A stretch of DNA of 64,000 bases, from NCBI GenBank assembly GCA_031412335.1, contig JANOCT010000032.1, positions 1 through 64,000 of the forward strand, given 5' to 3'. The stretch is from JBBQYA01 sp031412335 (GTDB lineage: Bacteria; Bacteroidota; Bacteroidia; Sphingobacteriales; Sphingobacteriaceae). Both the position numbers and the translations under genes were made by a program. Numbering within the stretch: position 1 is the first letter of the stretch; the number at the start of each line of letters is the position of its first letter. The notes under the pieces are model-generated. The model was not told where the DNA came from. It saw only the letters and a list, made by a program, of their open reading frames with translations, and did not search any database. Of the stretch, positions 1-9,461 are shown piece after piece.

Positions 1-1
1 T

Positions 2-250
2 ATAAAAAAGATAGTTCCACCAAAAGAAGCCTCTAACGTATTACCTTGGGTACATACCATGATTAGTAATGCAAAGAGGAATTTTCTTGGAATAAATCAT
101 ACCATAAAAACACAATATTTACAGGGTTATTTAGATGAGTATTGTTACAAAGTAAATCGAAGATATTTAGGGGAAAACTTATTTGAACGATTAATTAGTA
201 TTTCTATGGATGATACTTGGTATGGTAAGAAGAAGTATGTTAACGGATAG
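2..250 (+). CDS. IS1595-type (ISXO2-like) transposase, C-terminal part
   Basis: The reading frame is already open at base 2 and runs to the stop at 250, so the window cuts into a gene that begins further left. The visible residues read LPWVHTMISNAKRNFLG, then YLQGYLDEYCYKVNRRY and LFERL. These are typical of the end of the DDE domain of IS1595/ISXO2-like transposases, where an H...N..R..L pattern precedes a YLxxYLxEFxYxxNRR tail. The enzyme would catalyse cut-and-paste movement of its own element. An ATG at 59 exists but lies inside the domain and is not the start. The outer end of the element should lie shortly after the stop; I could not identify its terminal inverted repeat without the left end. 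Confidence 0.8.
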   Translation: MKKIVPPKEASNVLPWVHTMISNAKRNFLGINHTIKTQYLQGYLDEYCYKVNRRYLGENLFERLISISMDDTWYGKKKYVNG

Positions 251-435
251 TCATTTAATTAATTTTTCAACAATTATTTTTTGTAAAATGCCTTACGAAA
301 TAAATTAGGCAATCCAATTATTACTTTTGAGCTTTTTGAGTAATTCAAAAAAAACTCTGATTTATCTATAACCCAAAATCTTTCAATATAAAAGTTTATA
401 AAATTAATTTACTTTAGTTAAATCGAATAAATACG

Positions 436-451
436 TTTAAATGCATTTAAA
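436..451. promoter_or_regulatory. 16-bp perfect palindrome upstream of pyc
   Basis: TTTAAATGCATTTAAA is a perfect palindrome ending 27 bases before the pyruvate carboxylase ATG. It could be a repressor site overlapping the transcription start. In such AT-rich DNA a chance palindrome is quite possible. The rest of the 251-478 gap shows no gene. Confidence 0.2.
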
Positions 452-478
452 TTAACTTTTATTGATACCAAAGAAAAA

Positions 479-3400
479 ATGAAAATTAAAAAAGTGTTAA
501 TTGCAAACCGTGGCGAAATTGCAATTCGAATAGCTAGAGCATGTTCTGAACTTGCAATTCAAACAGTTTCTGTATACACATACGAAGATAGATATTCGCT
601 ACACCGATACAAAACAGATGAATCGTACCAAATTGGTGAGGATAATGAACCTTTAAAACCGTATTTGGATATTGAACAAATAATTACAACGGCTAAACGA
701 TATGGTGCAGATGCGATACATCCAGGATATGGTTTTTTATCTGAAAATTCTGCATTTGCACAAGCTTGCCTAGATTCAAGTATTATTTTCGTTGGACCAA
801 ATCCATCGGTAATGTCATCATTAGGTGATAAAATTGCTGCTAAATTAGTTGCTAAAAAAGCCCTTGTTCCTCAAATAGAAAGTAATGAAAAACCTCTTGA
901 TTCAGTTGAAATAGCTTTTTCAGAGGCTACCCGAATTGGTTTTCCTTTGATGATGAAAGCAGCTTCTGGTGGCGGTGGCAGAGGAATGAGAGTTGTAAGA
1001 AATGCTTCGGAATTAGAAAAAGCATACCGCGAAGCCAAAAGTGAAGCGGCTACGGCTTTTGGTGATGATACGGTATTTCTAGAAAAGTATGTGGAGGCTG
1101 CCAAGCATCTCGAAGTTCAGATTGTTGCAGATAATTACGGAAATATTGTTCATTTATATGAAAGAGATTGTTCTGTACAACGACGATTTCAGAAAGTTGT
1201 AGAGATTGCACCATCGGTAGGTTTGCAAAAAGAAACCCGTAAAAAATTATATGATGCAGCTATCAAAATAACTTCGGCTGTACAGTATAATAATGTAGGA
1301 ACAGTAGAATTTTTAGTAGATGCAAATGAAGATATTTACTTTATTGAAGTAAACCCAAGAATACAAGTTGAACACACGGTTACTGAAATGGTAACTGGAT
1401 ATGATTTAATTAAAACTCAATTATTTATTGCAGCTGGATATCGCTTAAGTGATCCGGAAATTAATTTGGGTAATCAGGAATTAATTAAAACTAATGGTTT
1501 TGCAATTCAATGTAGAATTACGACTGAAGATCCAATAAATGATTTTAAACCAGATTATGGAACTTTAATAACCTATAGAAATGCTGCTGGATTTGGAATC
1601 AGACTAGATGAAGGAAGTTCTTATCCGGGAATGAAAATAAGTCCATTTTTCGATTCATTGTTGGTAAAAGTTAGCTCAATCGCACCAACTTTGCATGAGG
1701 CTACCCGAAAAATGGCGCGTGCATTAAGCGAATTTAGAATTAGAGGAGTAAAAAATAATATTCAGTTTTTAGAAAATATTATGAAAAACGCTACCTTTTA
1801 TGAAGGAAAAGCGACCGTTGATTTTATAAAAAACTACCCTGATTTATTTATTTTCAAAACTAGATTTGACAGAGGAACTAAAACATTAAAATTCATAGCA
1901 GAGATATCTGTAAATGGTAATCCAGATATTAGACATAAAATACCAGGGAAGGAATTTGCCAAAGCAAAAATCCCTCATTATGATCATCATTTAAAACCAA
2001 AAGCAGGCACTAAGCAAAAGTTAGATGAGCTTGGACCAGAGCGATTTGCACAATGGTTGAAAAAAGAAAAACAAATATATTATACCGATACTACTTTACG
2101 AGATGCTCATCAATCATTATTAGCTACGCGAGTTCGGACAACGGATATGTTGAAAGTTGCGGAAAGTTTTGCCTTCCATCATCCACAAACTTTTAGTTTA
2201 GAGATGTGGGGTGGAGCTACTTTTGATGCCAGTTTACGATTTCTTCATGAAGATCCTTGGCAGAGATTAGAACAAATAAGAGCTGTAGTTCCTAATATTT
2301 TATTGCAAATGTTAATTAGAGGAACCAATGGTCTAGGTTATACTGGATATCCTGAAAACGTAATTGAAAAATTTGTTGCCGTATCTGCTGAAAAAGGAAT
2401 TGACGTTTTCCGGATTTTCGATTCGCTTAATTGGATGGAAAGCATCGCTCCTTGTATTGGTTTTGTTAGAAAACATACTAATGCAATTGCTGAAGGTACA
2501 CTTTGCTATACCGGTGATATTTTGGATAAAAGCCGTACTAAATACACGTTAGAATATTATTTGCAAATGGCCAAAGATCTGGAAAATTCTGGAGCACATA
2601 TTTTAGGCATAAAAGATATGTCAGGTTTATTAAAACCTTATGCAGCACAACTTCTGATTGAGGCATTAAAAGACACCATTTCAATACCTATTCATTTACA
2701 TACACATGATACGTCCTCTTTACAAACCAGTACTTATTTAAAAGCTATTGAAGCAGGCGTTGATGTGGTTGATGTTGCTTTAGGCTCAATTTCTGGTCTT
2801 ACTTCTCAGCCTAATTTTAATGCTGTGGTTGAAATGATGCGTTTTAATGAACGTGAGCAACCATATGATATAATTTCACTTAATAAATTTTCAGATTATT
2901 GGGAAACAGTTCGGACTCATTATTATCCATTTGAATCGGGAATGATGGCAAGCTCAGCGGAAGTATATCAACATGAAATACCAGGTGGACAATATTCAAA
3001 CTTATTACCACAAGCAATTTCACTAGGATTAGGTGATAGATGGGATGAAATTAAAAGAACGTATTCCGATGTAAATGAATTATTTGGCGATATAATAAAA
3101 GTAACTCCCAGCTCAAAAGTAGTTGGCGATATGACCTTATTTATGGTTTCCAATCATTACTCAAAAGAAGATATTATGGAAAAAGGAAAAAATATTTCTT
3201 TTCCTGAATCGGTTAAAGGATTTTTTATGGGGGAAATGGGACAGCCAGTTGGAGGTTTCCCAAAAGAACTACAAACTATCATTTTAAAAGATGCAAAGCC
3301 ATTCACCGATCATCCAAATAAACATTTAAAACCAGTGGATTTAGAATCGGGATTCAAGTCATTTAAGAAAAAATTTGATGAGAATTATCAATTTACTGAT

Positions 3401-3922
3401 TATCTATCTTGGTTATTATTTCCAAAAGTATTTGAAGAATATCATGAACATTTACAAAATTACGGGGATGTAGCAACGATACCAACCAAAGTTTTCTTTT
3501 ATGGAATGGACTTGAATGAGGAAACAATCATCGAAATTTCTAAAGGAAAAACAATTTTAGTTGAACTACTATCTATCGGAGAGGCTGATGACAAAGGGAT
3601 AAAAACAGTGTTTTTCAAATTAAATGGTCAAACCCGAAATATAGAACTTACGGACAAATCGGTAAAAGTAACAAGGGTAGAAAATGCAAAAGTAGATAAA
3701 ACCAACTTAGCCCAAATCGGAGCACCATTGCAAGGCTTATTATCTAGTATTTTTGTAAAAGAGGGGCAACAAATAGAAATAAATCAGCCATTGTTTATGA
3801 TAGAAGCTATGAAAATGGAAACTACCACTGCTGCCAGCAAAAAAGGAAAAATATCGAAAATTATTTTAACTAAAGGAAATTTGGTTAATACTGACGATTT
3901 AGTGTTGATTTTTGAGGATTAA
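479..3922 (+). CDS. pyc: Pyruvate carboxylase
   Basis: Biotin-dependent cytosolic enzyme that carboxylates pyruvate to oxaloacetate with ATP and bicarbonate, refilling the TCA cycle. The 1147-residue chain has the full single-polypeptide order. The N-terminal biotin carboxylase (about 1-460) has the ATP-grasp glycine loop KAASGGGGRGMRVV and the EVNPRIQVEHTVTE active-site stretch. The carboxyltransferase begins at about 525 with YTDTTLRDAHQSLLATR, and the C-terminal biotinyl domain has the biotinylation motif EAMKMET with the target lysine at about 1112. Length is normal for the family. The ATG at 479 gives the canonical start MKIKKVLIANRGEIAIR. The gene is monocistronic here: the next gene is convergent. 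A propionyl- or acetyl-CoA carboxylase is excluded by the HMGL-like carboxyltransferase domain. Confidence 0.97.
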   Translation: MKIKKVLIANRGEIAIRIARACSELAIQTVSVYTYEDRYSLHRYKTDESYQIGEDNEPLKPYLDIEQIITTAKRYGADAIHPGYGFLSENSAFAQACLDSSIIFVGPNPSVMSSLGDKIAAKLVAKKALVPQIESNEKPLDSVEIAFSEATRIGFPLMMKAASGGGGRGMRVVRNASELEKAYREAKSEAATAFGDDTVFLEKYVEAAKHLEVQIVADNYGNIVHLYERDCSVQRRFQKVVEIAPSVGLQKETRKKLYDAAIKITSAVQYNNVGTVEFLVDANEDIYFIEVNPRIQVEHTVTEMVTGYDLIKTQLFIAAGYRLSDPEINLGNQELIKTNGFAIQCRITTEDPINDFKPDYGTLITYRNAAGFGIRLDEGSSYPGMKISPFFDSLLVKVSSIAPTLHEATRKMARALSEFRIRGVKNNIQFLENIMKNATFYEGKATVDFIKNYPDLFIFKTRFDRGTKTLKFIAEISVNGNPDIRHKIPGKEFAKAKIPHYDHHLKPKAGTKQKLDELGPERFAQWLKKEKQIYYTDTTLRDAHQSLLATRVRTTDMLKVAESFAFHHPQTFSLEMWGGATFDASLRFLHEDPWQRLEQIRAVVPNILLQMLIRGTNGLGYTGYPENVIEKFVAVSAEKGIDVFRIFDSLNWMESIAPCIGFVRKHTNAIAEGTLCYTGDILDKSRTKYTLEYYLQMAKDLENSGAHILGIKDMSGLLKPYAAQLLIEALKDTISIPIHLHTHDTSSLQTSTYLKAIEAGVDVVDVALGSISGLTSQPNFNAVVEMMRFNEREQPYDIISLNKFSDYWETVRTHYYPFESGMMASSAEVYQHEIPGGQYSNLLPQAISLGLGDRWDEIKRTYSDVNELFGDIIKVTPSSKVVGDMTLFMVSNHYSKEDIMEKGKNISFPESVKGFFMGEMGQPVGGFPKELQTIILKDAKPFTDHPNKHLKPVDLESGFKSFKKKFDENYQFTDYLSWLLFPKVFEEYHEHLQNYGDVATIPTKVFFYGMDLNEETIIEISKGKTILVELLSIGEADDKGIKTVFFKLNGQTRNIELTDKSVKVTRVENAKVDKTNLAQIGAPLQGLLSSIFVKEGQQIEINQPLFMIEAMKMETTTAASKKGKISKIILTKGNLVNTDDLVLIFED

Positions 3923-3976
3923 AAAATACTTAAGATAAAACTTGATCTAAAAAAAAGTAGGAACTAGACTATTAAG

Positions 3977-4591
3977 TTATTTAAGTAAACTCAATCCTTC
4001 CATAGCAGAAGCGTCTCCAGATTTGTATAAAAGTGTTTTATTAAAAAGAATTCTTGCATCATTTTTATTTCCTAAATAGTAATTAGTCCAGGCACTTAAA
4101 ATTAAATTATCATAGTTAAAAGGAAATAAATTTAAAGAAACATCTAAATATTTCTTTGCAACTACATAGTTTTTTCGATAATAATATATAGATCCCAAAT
4201 TATAATTAGCTGTTGAATTTTTACTATCAATTTTTAATATTGCCAAATAAAACTTTTCAACCTCAACCCAATTTTCCATGACCGATAAAGGGGTGATAAT
4301 AGCCCAAATTGGTTCAATTGCGGCAGGCATAAGTTTTATCGCTTTCTGATAATATTCTATTGACTCCTTATTTTTCCCATTCAAATAATGCAACCAACCC
4401 ATCCGTAGATTTAATTCATAGGAGTCAGCAGTGTATGAATCTTTTAATATATTAATTGCATCATCATATTTTTTAACAATCTCAAACTCGTAGCTTTTAC
4501 CAAATTTTGTTTCCAAAACAGAATTTTGAGCACTTGCACTTAATGCTCCAGATAGTAAAATAATAATAAAAGTTTTATTTAGAATTTCCAT
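3977..4591 (-). CDS. Exported TPR-repeat protein (last gene of the PqqD/ATP-grasp operon)
   Basis: 204 residues with an N-terminal signal peptide (about 1-21, ending near ALSASAQ), so it is probably periplasmic or envelope-bound. The rest is made of tetratricopeptide-like helical repeats: WLHYLNGKNKESIEYYQKAI at about 47-66, ANYNLGSIYYYRKNYVVAKKYL at about 128-149, and a third near 160-185. No catalytic motif is visible. Its start overlaps the end of the preceding TPR/beta-barrel gene by 13 bases, which implies translational coupling. TPR proteins are protein-protein scaffolds; here it may hold the outer-membrane protein or the M23 fusion together. Partner and substrate are unknown. Confidence 0.75.
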   Translation of the reverse strand: MEILNKTFIIILLSGALSASAQNSVLETKFGKSYEFEIVKKYDDAINILKDSYTADSYELNLRMGWLHYLNGKNKESIEYYQKAIKLMPAAIEPIWAIITPLSVMENWVEVEKFYLAILKIDSKNSTANYNLGSIYYYRKNYVVAKKYLDVSLNLFPFNYDNLILSAWTNYYLGNKNDARILFNKTLLYKSGDASAMEGLSLLK

Positions 4592-5886
4592 TTTATAGAA
4601 GTTAAAAAAGTATGATTTAAATATTTGTAATTTGATAATTCGGTTGTTGTAAAAGTAACATAACGAAAAGTTGAACCCATTCTCTCATCAATTATATAGG
4701 TAGGACATATTTCCAAGTTTTTCCAATAAAACTTAGTTGCTAAACTTCCTGAAGTTTGTATTGGATCTGAGGTATTATAAACTAAAAATCCATAATTTGT
4801 TGAATAATTTAACTGATCTCCCAAAGAATATTTCCCTTCTAAGTAAAACCAATTGTTAATTTTTAAACCAACAGATTGATTATAAATTACATTCTTAACT
4901 TCTCCTTGGGAAACGAATGCAAGTTTTGAAATAGAATATAACTTAGAATTTCCAAAAGGATAATATACTAAATTAAATTCGCCTTGATTTTGTATATTAT
5001 TTCCAAAATTACTTTTGGTATAATTTAGCTCAACGTTGAATAAAGTAAATTTTTTACTGAATCCAACCCCAATTAAAAAGTAATCCTTATTTCTTATAAA
5101 ATTTTCAAAAGAGTAGCTTCCAACTATAGAATCAAATTTAACTTGGGATCTTTCAAATTTAATATCATTATATCCAAAAAATAATGTTGCAACAATTTCT
5201 CTATCTAACCTAAACGAACTTGCAAATTGATAATTTATACTTTTATCTTGAAATTTATTCAGTATGGAGGTATCTGAAGTTTGCACTACTCCCGATACAT
5301 TATTTCTTACATCTGAATATCCTGCATATAGATCTACTTTATTATTAAAAGATTTCTTAAAGATTAATGAATTAAATATAGCCTGCGTATTTAAATTAGT
5401 TTCAGCATATATATTTTCTGAACCTTTGTAATTTGTAAATTCACCTTCTGATTGCTTATTTATAACAATCCCGGAATTTATTTCAATTACATAACCTAAA
5501 TTTTTTTTATTCTTTATTCTATTACCAACCGATTTCTTTATTGAATAAATAAATTCATTTGCTTGTGCTTCTCTTCCTGAAAATAGGTAACTGAAATATA
5601 AATATTCATAAATTGTTGAATCTGTTGGATTCATTGAATAAGCTTTACCCAAATGTTTACTTGATTTTTGGTAATTTTCACAATCGAAGTACATAATACC
5701 TAATCTCATTCTTAATTCATAGAAATCAATTTTCTTTTTCAATGCTGTATTACCAGTAATCCTCAATTCTTTATACTGCTTTTTCGCAAATTGAGAATAT
5801 GTAATACTATCTACATTTCTATAGGTTAGAATTTCTGCATTTACATTTGCAAAAACAAAAAGAAAAATAATCAATAGGTATGGCAT
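4579..5886 (-). CDS. Outer-membrane beta-barrel protein with N-terminal TPR-like region
   Basis: 435 residues with a signal peptide (about 1-17, MPYLLIIFLFVFANVNA). A helical TPR-like section follows (about 30-115; RLGIMYFDCENYQKSSKHL is one unit). After about residue 145 there is a long run of alternating polar/aromatic segments typical of beta strands, finishing in ...TSIKWKF. The terminal phenylalanine is the usual outer-membrane insertion signal. The layout recalls YaiO-like proteins, but I cannot assign that family from sight. The gene overlaps the upstream urea-transporter/M23 gene by 16 bases and the downstream TPR gene by 13. It may be the outer-membrane pore or receptor of this operon's product. 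Function unknown. Confidence 0.7.
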   Translation of the reverse strand: MPYLLIIFLFVFANVNAEILTYRNVDSITYSQFAKKQYKELRITGNTALKKKIDFYELRMRLGIMYFDCENYQKSSKHLGKAYSMNPTDSTIYEYLYFSYLFSGREAQANEFIYSIKKSVGNRIKNKKNLGYVIEINSGIVINKQSEGEFTNYKGSENIYAETNLNTQAIFNSLIFKKSFNNKVDLYAGYSDVRNNVSGVVQTSDTSILNKFQDKSINYQFASSFRLDREIVATLFFGYNDIKFERSQVKFDSIVGSYSFENFIRNKDYFLIGVGFSKKFTLFNVELNYTKSNFGNNIQNQGEFNLVYYPFGNSKLYSISKLAFVSQGEVKNVIYNQSVGLKINNWFYLEGKYSLGDQLNYSTNYGFLVYNTSDPIQTSGSLATKFYWKNLEICPTYIIDERMGSTFRYVTFTTTELSNYKYLNHTFLTSIKWKF

Positions 5887-8063
5887 AAATATCTATTGAT
5901 TTTATCTTCTTGTTTTACTTCGAAAATATTGATTTTATCATGAACTAACTCAAAAGCAAAATCAATTCTTCGTGAAGATCTATTAAAAAATTCAGCCTTA
6001 ACTGTTGAATTGATTTTCACGTTACCAGGGTTATTAATATTATCAGTATAAACAAAAACTGATGTAAAAGAAGCCTTTGTAAACAAATAAAATGGCGCAA
6101 CAAAATCTTGCAAAGGTTTAACCCAAAAGCTATTAAAATGAATTAAAGGGATAAGATCTGTTACTTCAATAGTATCATAATAACCTAATAATTGCCGATA
6201 AGCTGCTAAATAAAAATAAAATAATAAGGAGCCCTTTTTCCCTTCAAAATCTGTAAAATAAAACATGGTTCCATCATTTACAAAATAAGCATACGATTTA
6301 GTCAGTTGACAATAAATATATGTTCGATTAAATGCGTCTGTAAATATTTCCCAAATAATTTCATCTTTGGTATTCTCATTTTCAAAAGAAATTTTCATTC
6401 CAGGAATGAAAGAAAAACTTTGCTTTATAATATTTGAAATTTGAACATTACTGATAAAAGTTCCTTCTTTTGGTACTGATGAAATTTTTAATTTTAATTC
6501 TTTTTCATTCCGTTCCATAAAATATGAAATTGGATAACCGAGTGTTTTGGCACCAACAATTGCAGAGGTTTGCATTTGAAAATGTATATGAGGTTCAGGT
6601 GAGCGACCTGAGTTTCCGCAATTTCCAATTTGAATTCCTTTATTGATGTAATCTCCAACTGCTACTTTGAAAGAATCTTTTTTGATATGACTTATTTGTG
6701 AAAACAAACCATTTAAATGATTCATTATTATCGTATTTCCCCAATTTTTTTCTGTTTTAATATCTGAAATATTGTTATCATCTACATTGTTAATTATTTC
6801 ATAAACATAACCGTCCAATGGTGCAGTAACTGGTTTATTATAAGCGTAAAAATCTTCTTTACTAATTCCTGGTTCACGATAGGTTTTGAGTTGCGTATCC
6901 AATACAACAAAGTCCAAAGCATCACTCCAAGCACCGATATGGGTAATTTTACCTTGGTAACCTTGACTTACCATCCACTCTCCCCAAAACGGTAGTGCAA
7001 TTTTTGAAAGATGTTCATATTTAAATCTTTTTATTGAATTAAGATATTTATAAATTGTTTTTTCCGGTGAAAAATATTGAAAAGGTACAAAATGCAAATA
7101 TTTAGAAAACCAACGCTGATTTAACGAAACAAGAAATGCAATACATAAAAAATTAAAAGAAAATGTGTAAGGTTTTAGCTGAAATACAGCAAGTATCTTT
7201 GCAAAAAATATTAACAATAATATTAAAACAGGAATTAAAAGAACTACACTTAAATAACTATATGTATTAGGTATAAGGTAAAAACTACCAATAGCAATTG
7301 CAAGAAATATAAAATTTGATCCAAGCAAATGATAATTTAAATCGTTCACATTAGCATTGAATATGGAATAAAAAAGATATGGAGTGGCAAATCCAATAAG
7401 GGTTAAAGTAAATGTTATTCTGGAAAAATATAAAAGCCCACATGCTATAAGCATACCTCCAAATACACTATTTTGAAAAAAAGTTGCACTTAATGTTTTA
7501 AAATAAATAACTGCAAAAGAGCCTATATTAATTTCATCAGCTATATGAGAAATATAATACATGTAATCTGATTGATTTTGAGCTATTTCGTTTATTGAAT
7601 AACTATGATTTTCATCTAATTGAATTGCCATTAAATTACTTGATGCTAATGAAATAATCCAATACGTAAGTAAGAATGGAAGTGAAAGAAACGGGAGATT
7701 CCTTTTAGAAAAATATCCGTTCAACCATGCTGTAATCATTAACAATAAAACTATTGACGTAAAATACAACAGTAAAAAAGGAAGATTAAAATTAAACTCA
7801 TAACCAAGCGCAAGCCCAAGAAAAAGTGCATTGAAACCATAAACACCCTTCCTTATTTCTTCTCTTGGTAGCCCAGCTTTATAAGCAAAAATATTAATTA
7901 AAACTACTGCACAAAATCCTGAAAAACCTACTTCTGGCGAAAAAAAAGTGACAAGCAAAAGTATTACTGCAAGCACATAATCTAATGAAAAAAATATCAG
8001 ACTATAACTATGCAGAATACTTTGCAACCAATAAACAAGTTTTGACGATTTTAATTTAAACAT
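5871..8063 (-). CDS. Urea-transporter-like membrane protein fused to an M23 peptidase domain
   Basis: 730 residues. Residues about 1-310 are strongly hydrophobic with roughly ten membrane segments and carry a GFNALFLGLALG stretch. That matches the LxGLNGxLxGLAL signature of the urea transporter (UT) family. The C-terminal half is soluble and contains an M23/LytM-like metallopeptidase region: an upstream H...D pair (ITHIGAWSDALDFVV), then GNCGNSGRSPEPHIHFQM with the zinc-binding HxH. M23 enzymes usually cut peptidoglycan cross-bridges or glycine-rich peptides. The N-terminus begins inside the cytosol, so the peptidase is probably presented on one membrane face by the channel. The gene follows the decarboxylase by 24 bases and overlaps the next gene by 16. 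The real substrate of the channel is not known; urea is only the family name. Confidence 0.8.
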   Translation of the reverse strand: MFKLKSSKLVYWLQSILHSYSLIFFSLDYVLAVILLLVTFFSPEVGFSGFCAVVLINIFAYKAGLPREEIRKGVYGFNALFLGLALGYEFNFNLPFLLLYFTSIVLLLMITAWLNGYFSKRNLPFLSLPFLLTYWIISLASSNLMAIQLDENHSYSINEIAQNQSDYMYYISHIADEINIGSFAVIYFKTLSATFFQNSVFGGMLIACGLLYFSRITFTLTLIGFATPYLFYSIFNANVNDLNYHLLGSNFIFLAIAIGSFYLIPNTYSYLSVVLLIPVLILLLIFFAKILAVFQLKPYTFSFNFLCIAFLVSLNQRWFSKYLHFVPFQYFSPEKTIYKYLNSIKRFKYEHLSKIALPFWGEWMVSQGYQGKITHIGAWSDALDFVVLDTQLKTYREPGISKEDFYAYNKPVTAPLDGYVYEIINNVDDNNISDIKTEKNWGNTIIMNHLNGLFSQISHIKKDSFKVAVGDYINKGIQIGNCGNSGRSPEPHIHFQMQTSAIVGAKTLGYPISYFMERNEKELKLKISSVPKEGTFISNVQISNIIKQSFSFIPGMKISFENENTKDEIIWEIFTDAFNRTYIYCQLTKSYAYFVNDGTMFYFTDFEGKKGSLLFYFYLAAYRQLLGYYDTIEVTDLIPLIHFNSFWVKPLQDFVAPFYLFTKASFTSVFVYTDNINNPGNVKINSTVKAEFFNRSSRRIDFAFELVHDKINIFEVKQEDKINRYLCHTY

Positions 8064-8087
8064 CTCATCACTAATTGATTTGATATT

Positions 8088-9446
8088 TTATAATTTGAAA
8101 TTTGAAAGATAAGCTGGCATTACTTCATGACGTTGCATGGTTTCGTTGGTTTCGTTTTCACGAATAATATGAGTTTTATTCTCTAAATCTATTAAAACTA
8201 TTTTTGGTCTCATTTGAATGAATTGCATCCATTGAGTCATGTTGTATGCTCCAACTTTATGCACGACGACTTGGTCACCTCTATTCAGCAAGGGTAGATT
8301 TATATTCTCTCTAATACAATCAATATTCATGCACAAAGGCCCGTATAATACCATGTCTTCTGTATGATGCGAAAATTCTTGAGCAGGAGAAATTTTATGA
8401 TCATACCAAAATGCTGTAAATAAAATATTGACTCCAAAATCCATAATGGTAGCTCTTCGTCCATCACTTAATCGCTTAGTTGCAACAACACTTCCAAGTA
8501 ACCATGCAGCATCATCTACTAATAATCTACCACTTTCTAACATCAAAGTAGGTATTTCATCCTGTTTAAACCCGTAATTTAAAATAGTAGAAGTTATTGC
8601 TTCTGCATAATCGTCGATCGTAGGAATAACATCTGCACCCTGCAAATAGGATCCTTTCAATGTATTAGCAGAAGCGAAACCACCTCCCATATCTAAATAA
8701 TTTAAAGGCTTGTTCCACTTGCTTCTGATATTAATTGCAAGATCACACATTTTCCAAGCTGCTGTAGCATACGCATTTGCGGATAACATATAAGTACCAA
8801 TATGGCAATGCAAACCAACCATTTCCATTTCTGGATGCGACATTATTTTATTAATTGCATTCCATGCTTGTCCAGTTTCATAATTAAATCCAAATCGATC
8901 CCACATCGGATAAACACCTGTATCCATATTAACGCGAATAGCAACTCTTGCCTTAGATTTATTTGTTTGAAGCAACTCGGCAAGCATATATAATTCATCG
9001 AAATGATCTATGTGTATTAGAGAATTATTTTTAATTGCCACCAGCAAATCATCTTCAGTTTTATCAGGTCCATTAAAGATAATTTTATCACTAGGTACTC
9101 CATTATTTATCGCTTTGGTATATTCAAACATAGATACAACCTCTGCCCATGCACCCTCTTGATGGAATATATTGCATACTGCGCTATTGTAATTAGTTTT
9201 ATAACTCCAGGCAAATTGCACTTTTGGATATCTTGTTTTGAAAGCTCGAACTGCATCTTTGTAGTTTTTTCTGATTTGCTTTTCCGAAATTACAAATACA
9301 GGTGAACCATATTCAGCAATTAATCTTTTAACAGGCACTCCTTCTATATGCGTAACGGGTGCATATTCAGTTTTAGTTCCAAATTTATTCATGGTGCCAA
9401 CATTCAGCTTTTGAATGAATGGTCTTTCGTAGGCTAATTTTATCAT
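8088..9446 (-). CDS. Fold-III PLP-dependent amino-acid decarboxylase (DAP/ornithine decarboxylase-like)
   Basis: 452 residues. The N-terminal alanine-racemase-like barrel has the PLP lysine in FAWSYKTNYNS (K83), HCHIGTYM on the barrel rim, a glycine-rich phosphate loop YLDMGGGFA and LESGRLLVDDA. The C-terminal beta domain carries the catalytic cysteine motif GPLCMNIDCI (C372), equivalent to the CESxD box of lysA/speC enzymes. It should remove a carboxylate from a basic or diamino acid, or from such a residue on a carrier or peptide. The adjacent ATP-grasp and PqqD-like genes, rather than lysine-pathway genes, argue against housekeeping diaminopimelate decarboxylase. It lies 15 bases after the ATP-grasp gene. 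Substrate unknown. Confidence 0.85.
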   Translation of the reverse strand: MIKLAYERPFIQKLNVGTMNKFGTKTEYAPVTHIEGVPVKRLIAEYGSPVFVISEKQIRKNYKDAVRAFKTRYPKVQFAWSYKTNYNSAVCNIFHQEGAWAEVVSMFEYTKAINNGVPSDKIIFNGPDKTEDDLLVAIKNNSLIHIDHFDELYMLAELLQTNKSKARVAIRVNMDTGVYPMWDRFGFNYETGQAWNAINKIMSHPEMEMVGLHCHIGTYMLSANAYATAAWKMCDLAINIRSKWNKPLNYLDMGGGFASANTLKGSYLQGADVIPTIDDYAEAITSTILNYGFKQDEIPTLMLESGRLLVDDAAWLLGSVVATKRLSDGRRATIMDFGVNILFTAFWYDHKISPAQEFSHHTEDMVLYGPLCMNIDCIRENINLPLLNRGDQVVVHKVGAYNMTQWMQFIQMRPKIVLIDLENKTHIIRENETNETMQRHEVMPAYLSNFKL

Positions 9447-9461
9447 AGGTTTTTTTTATTT

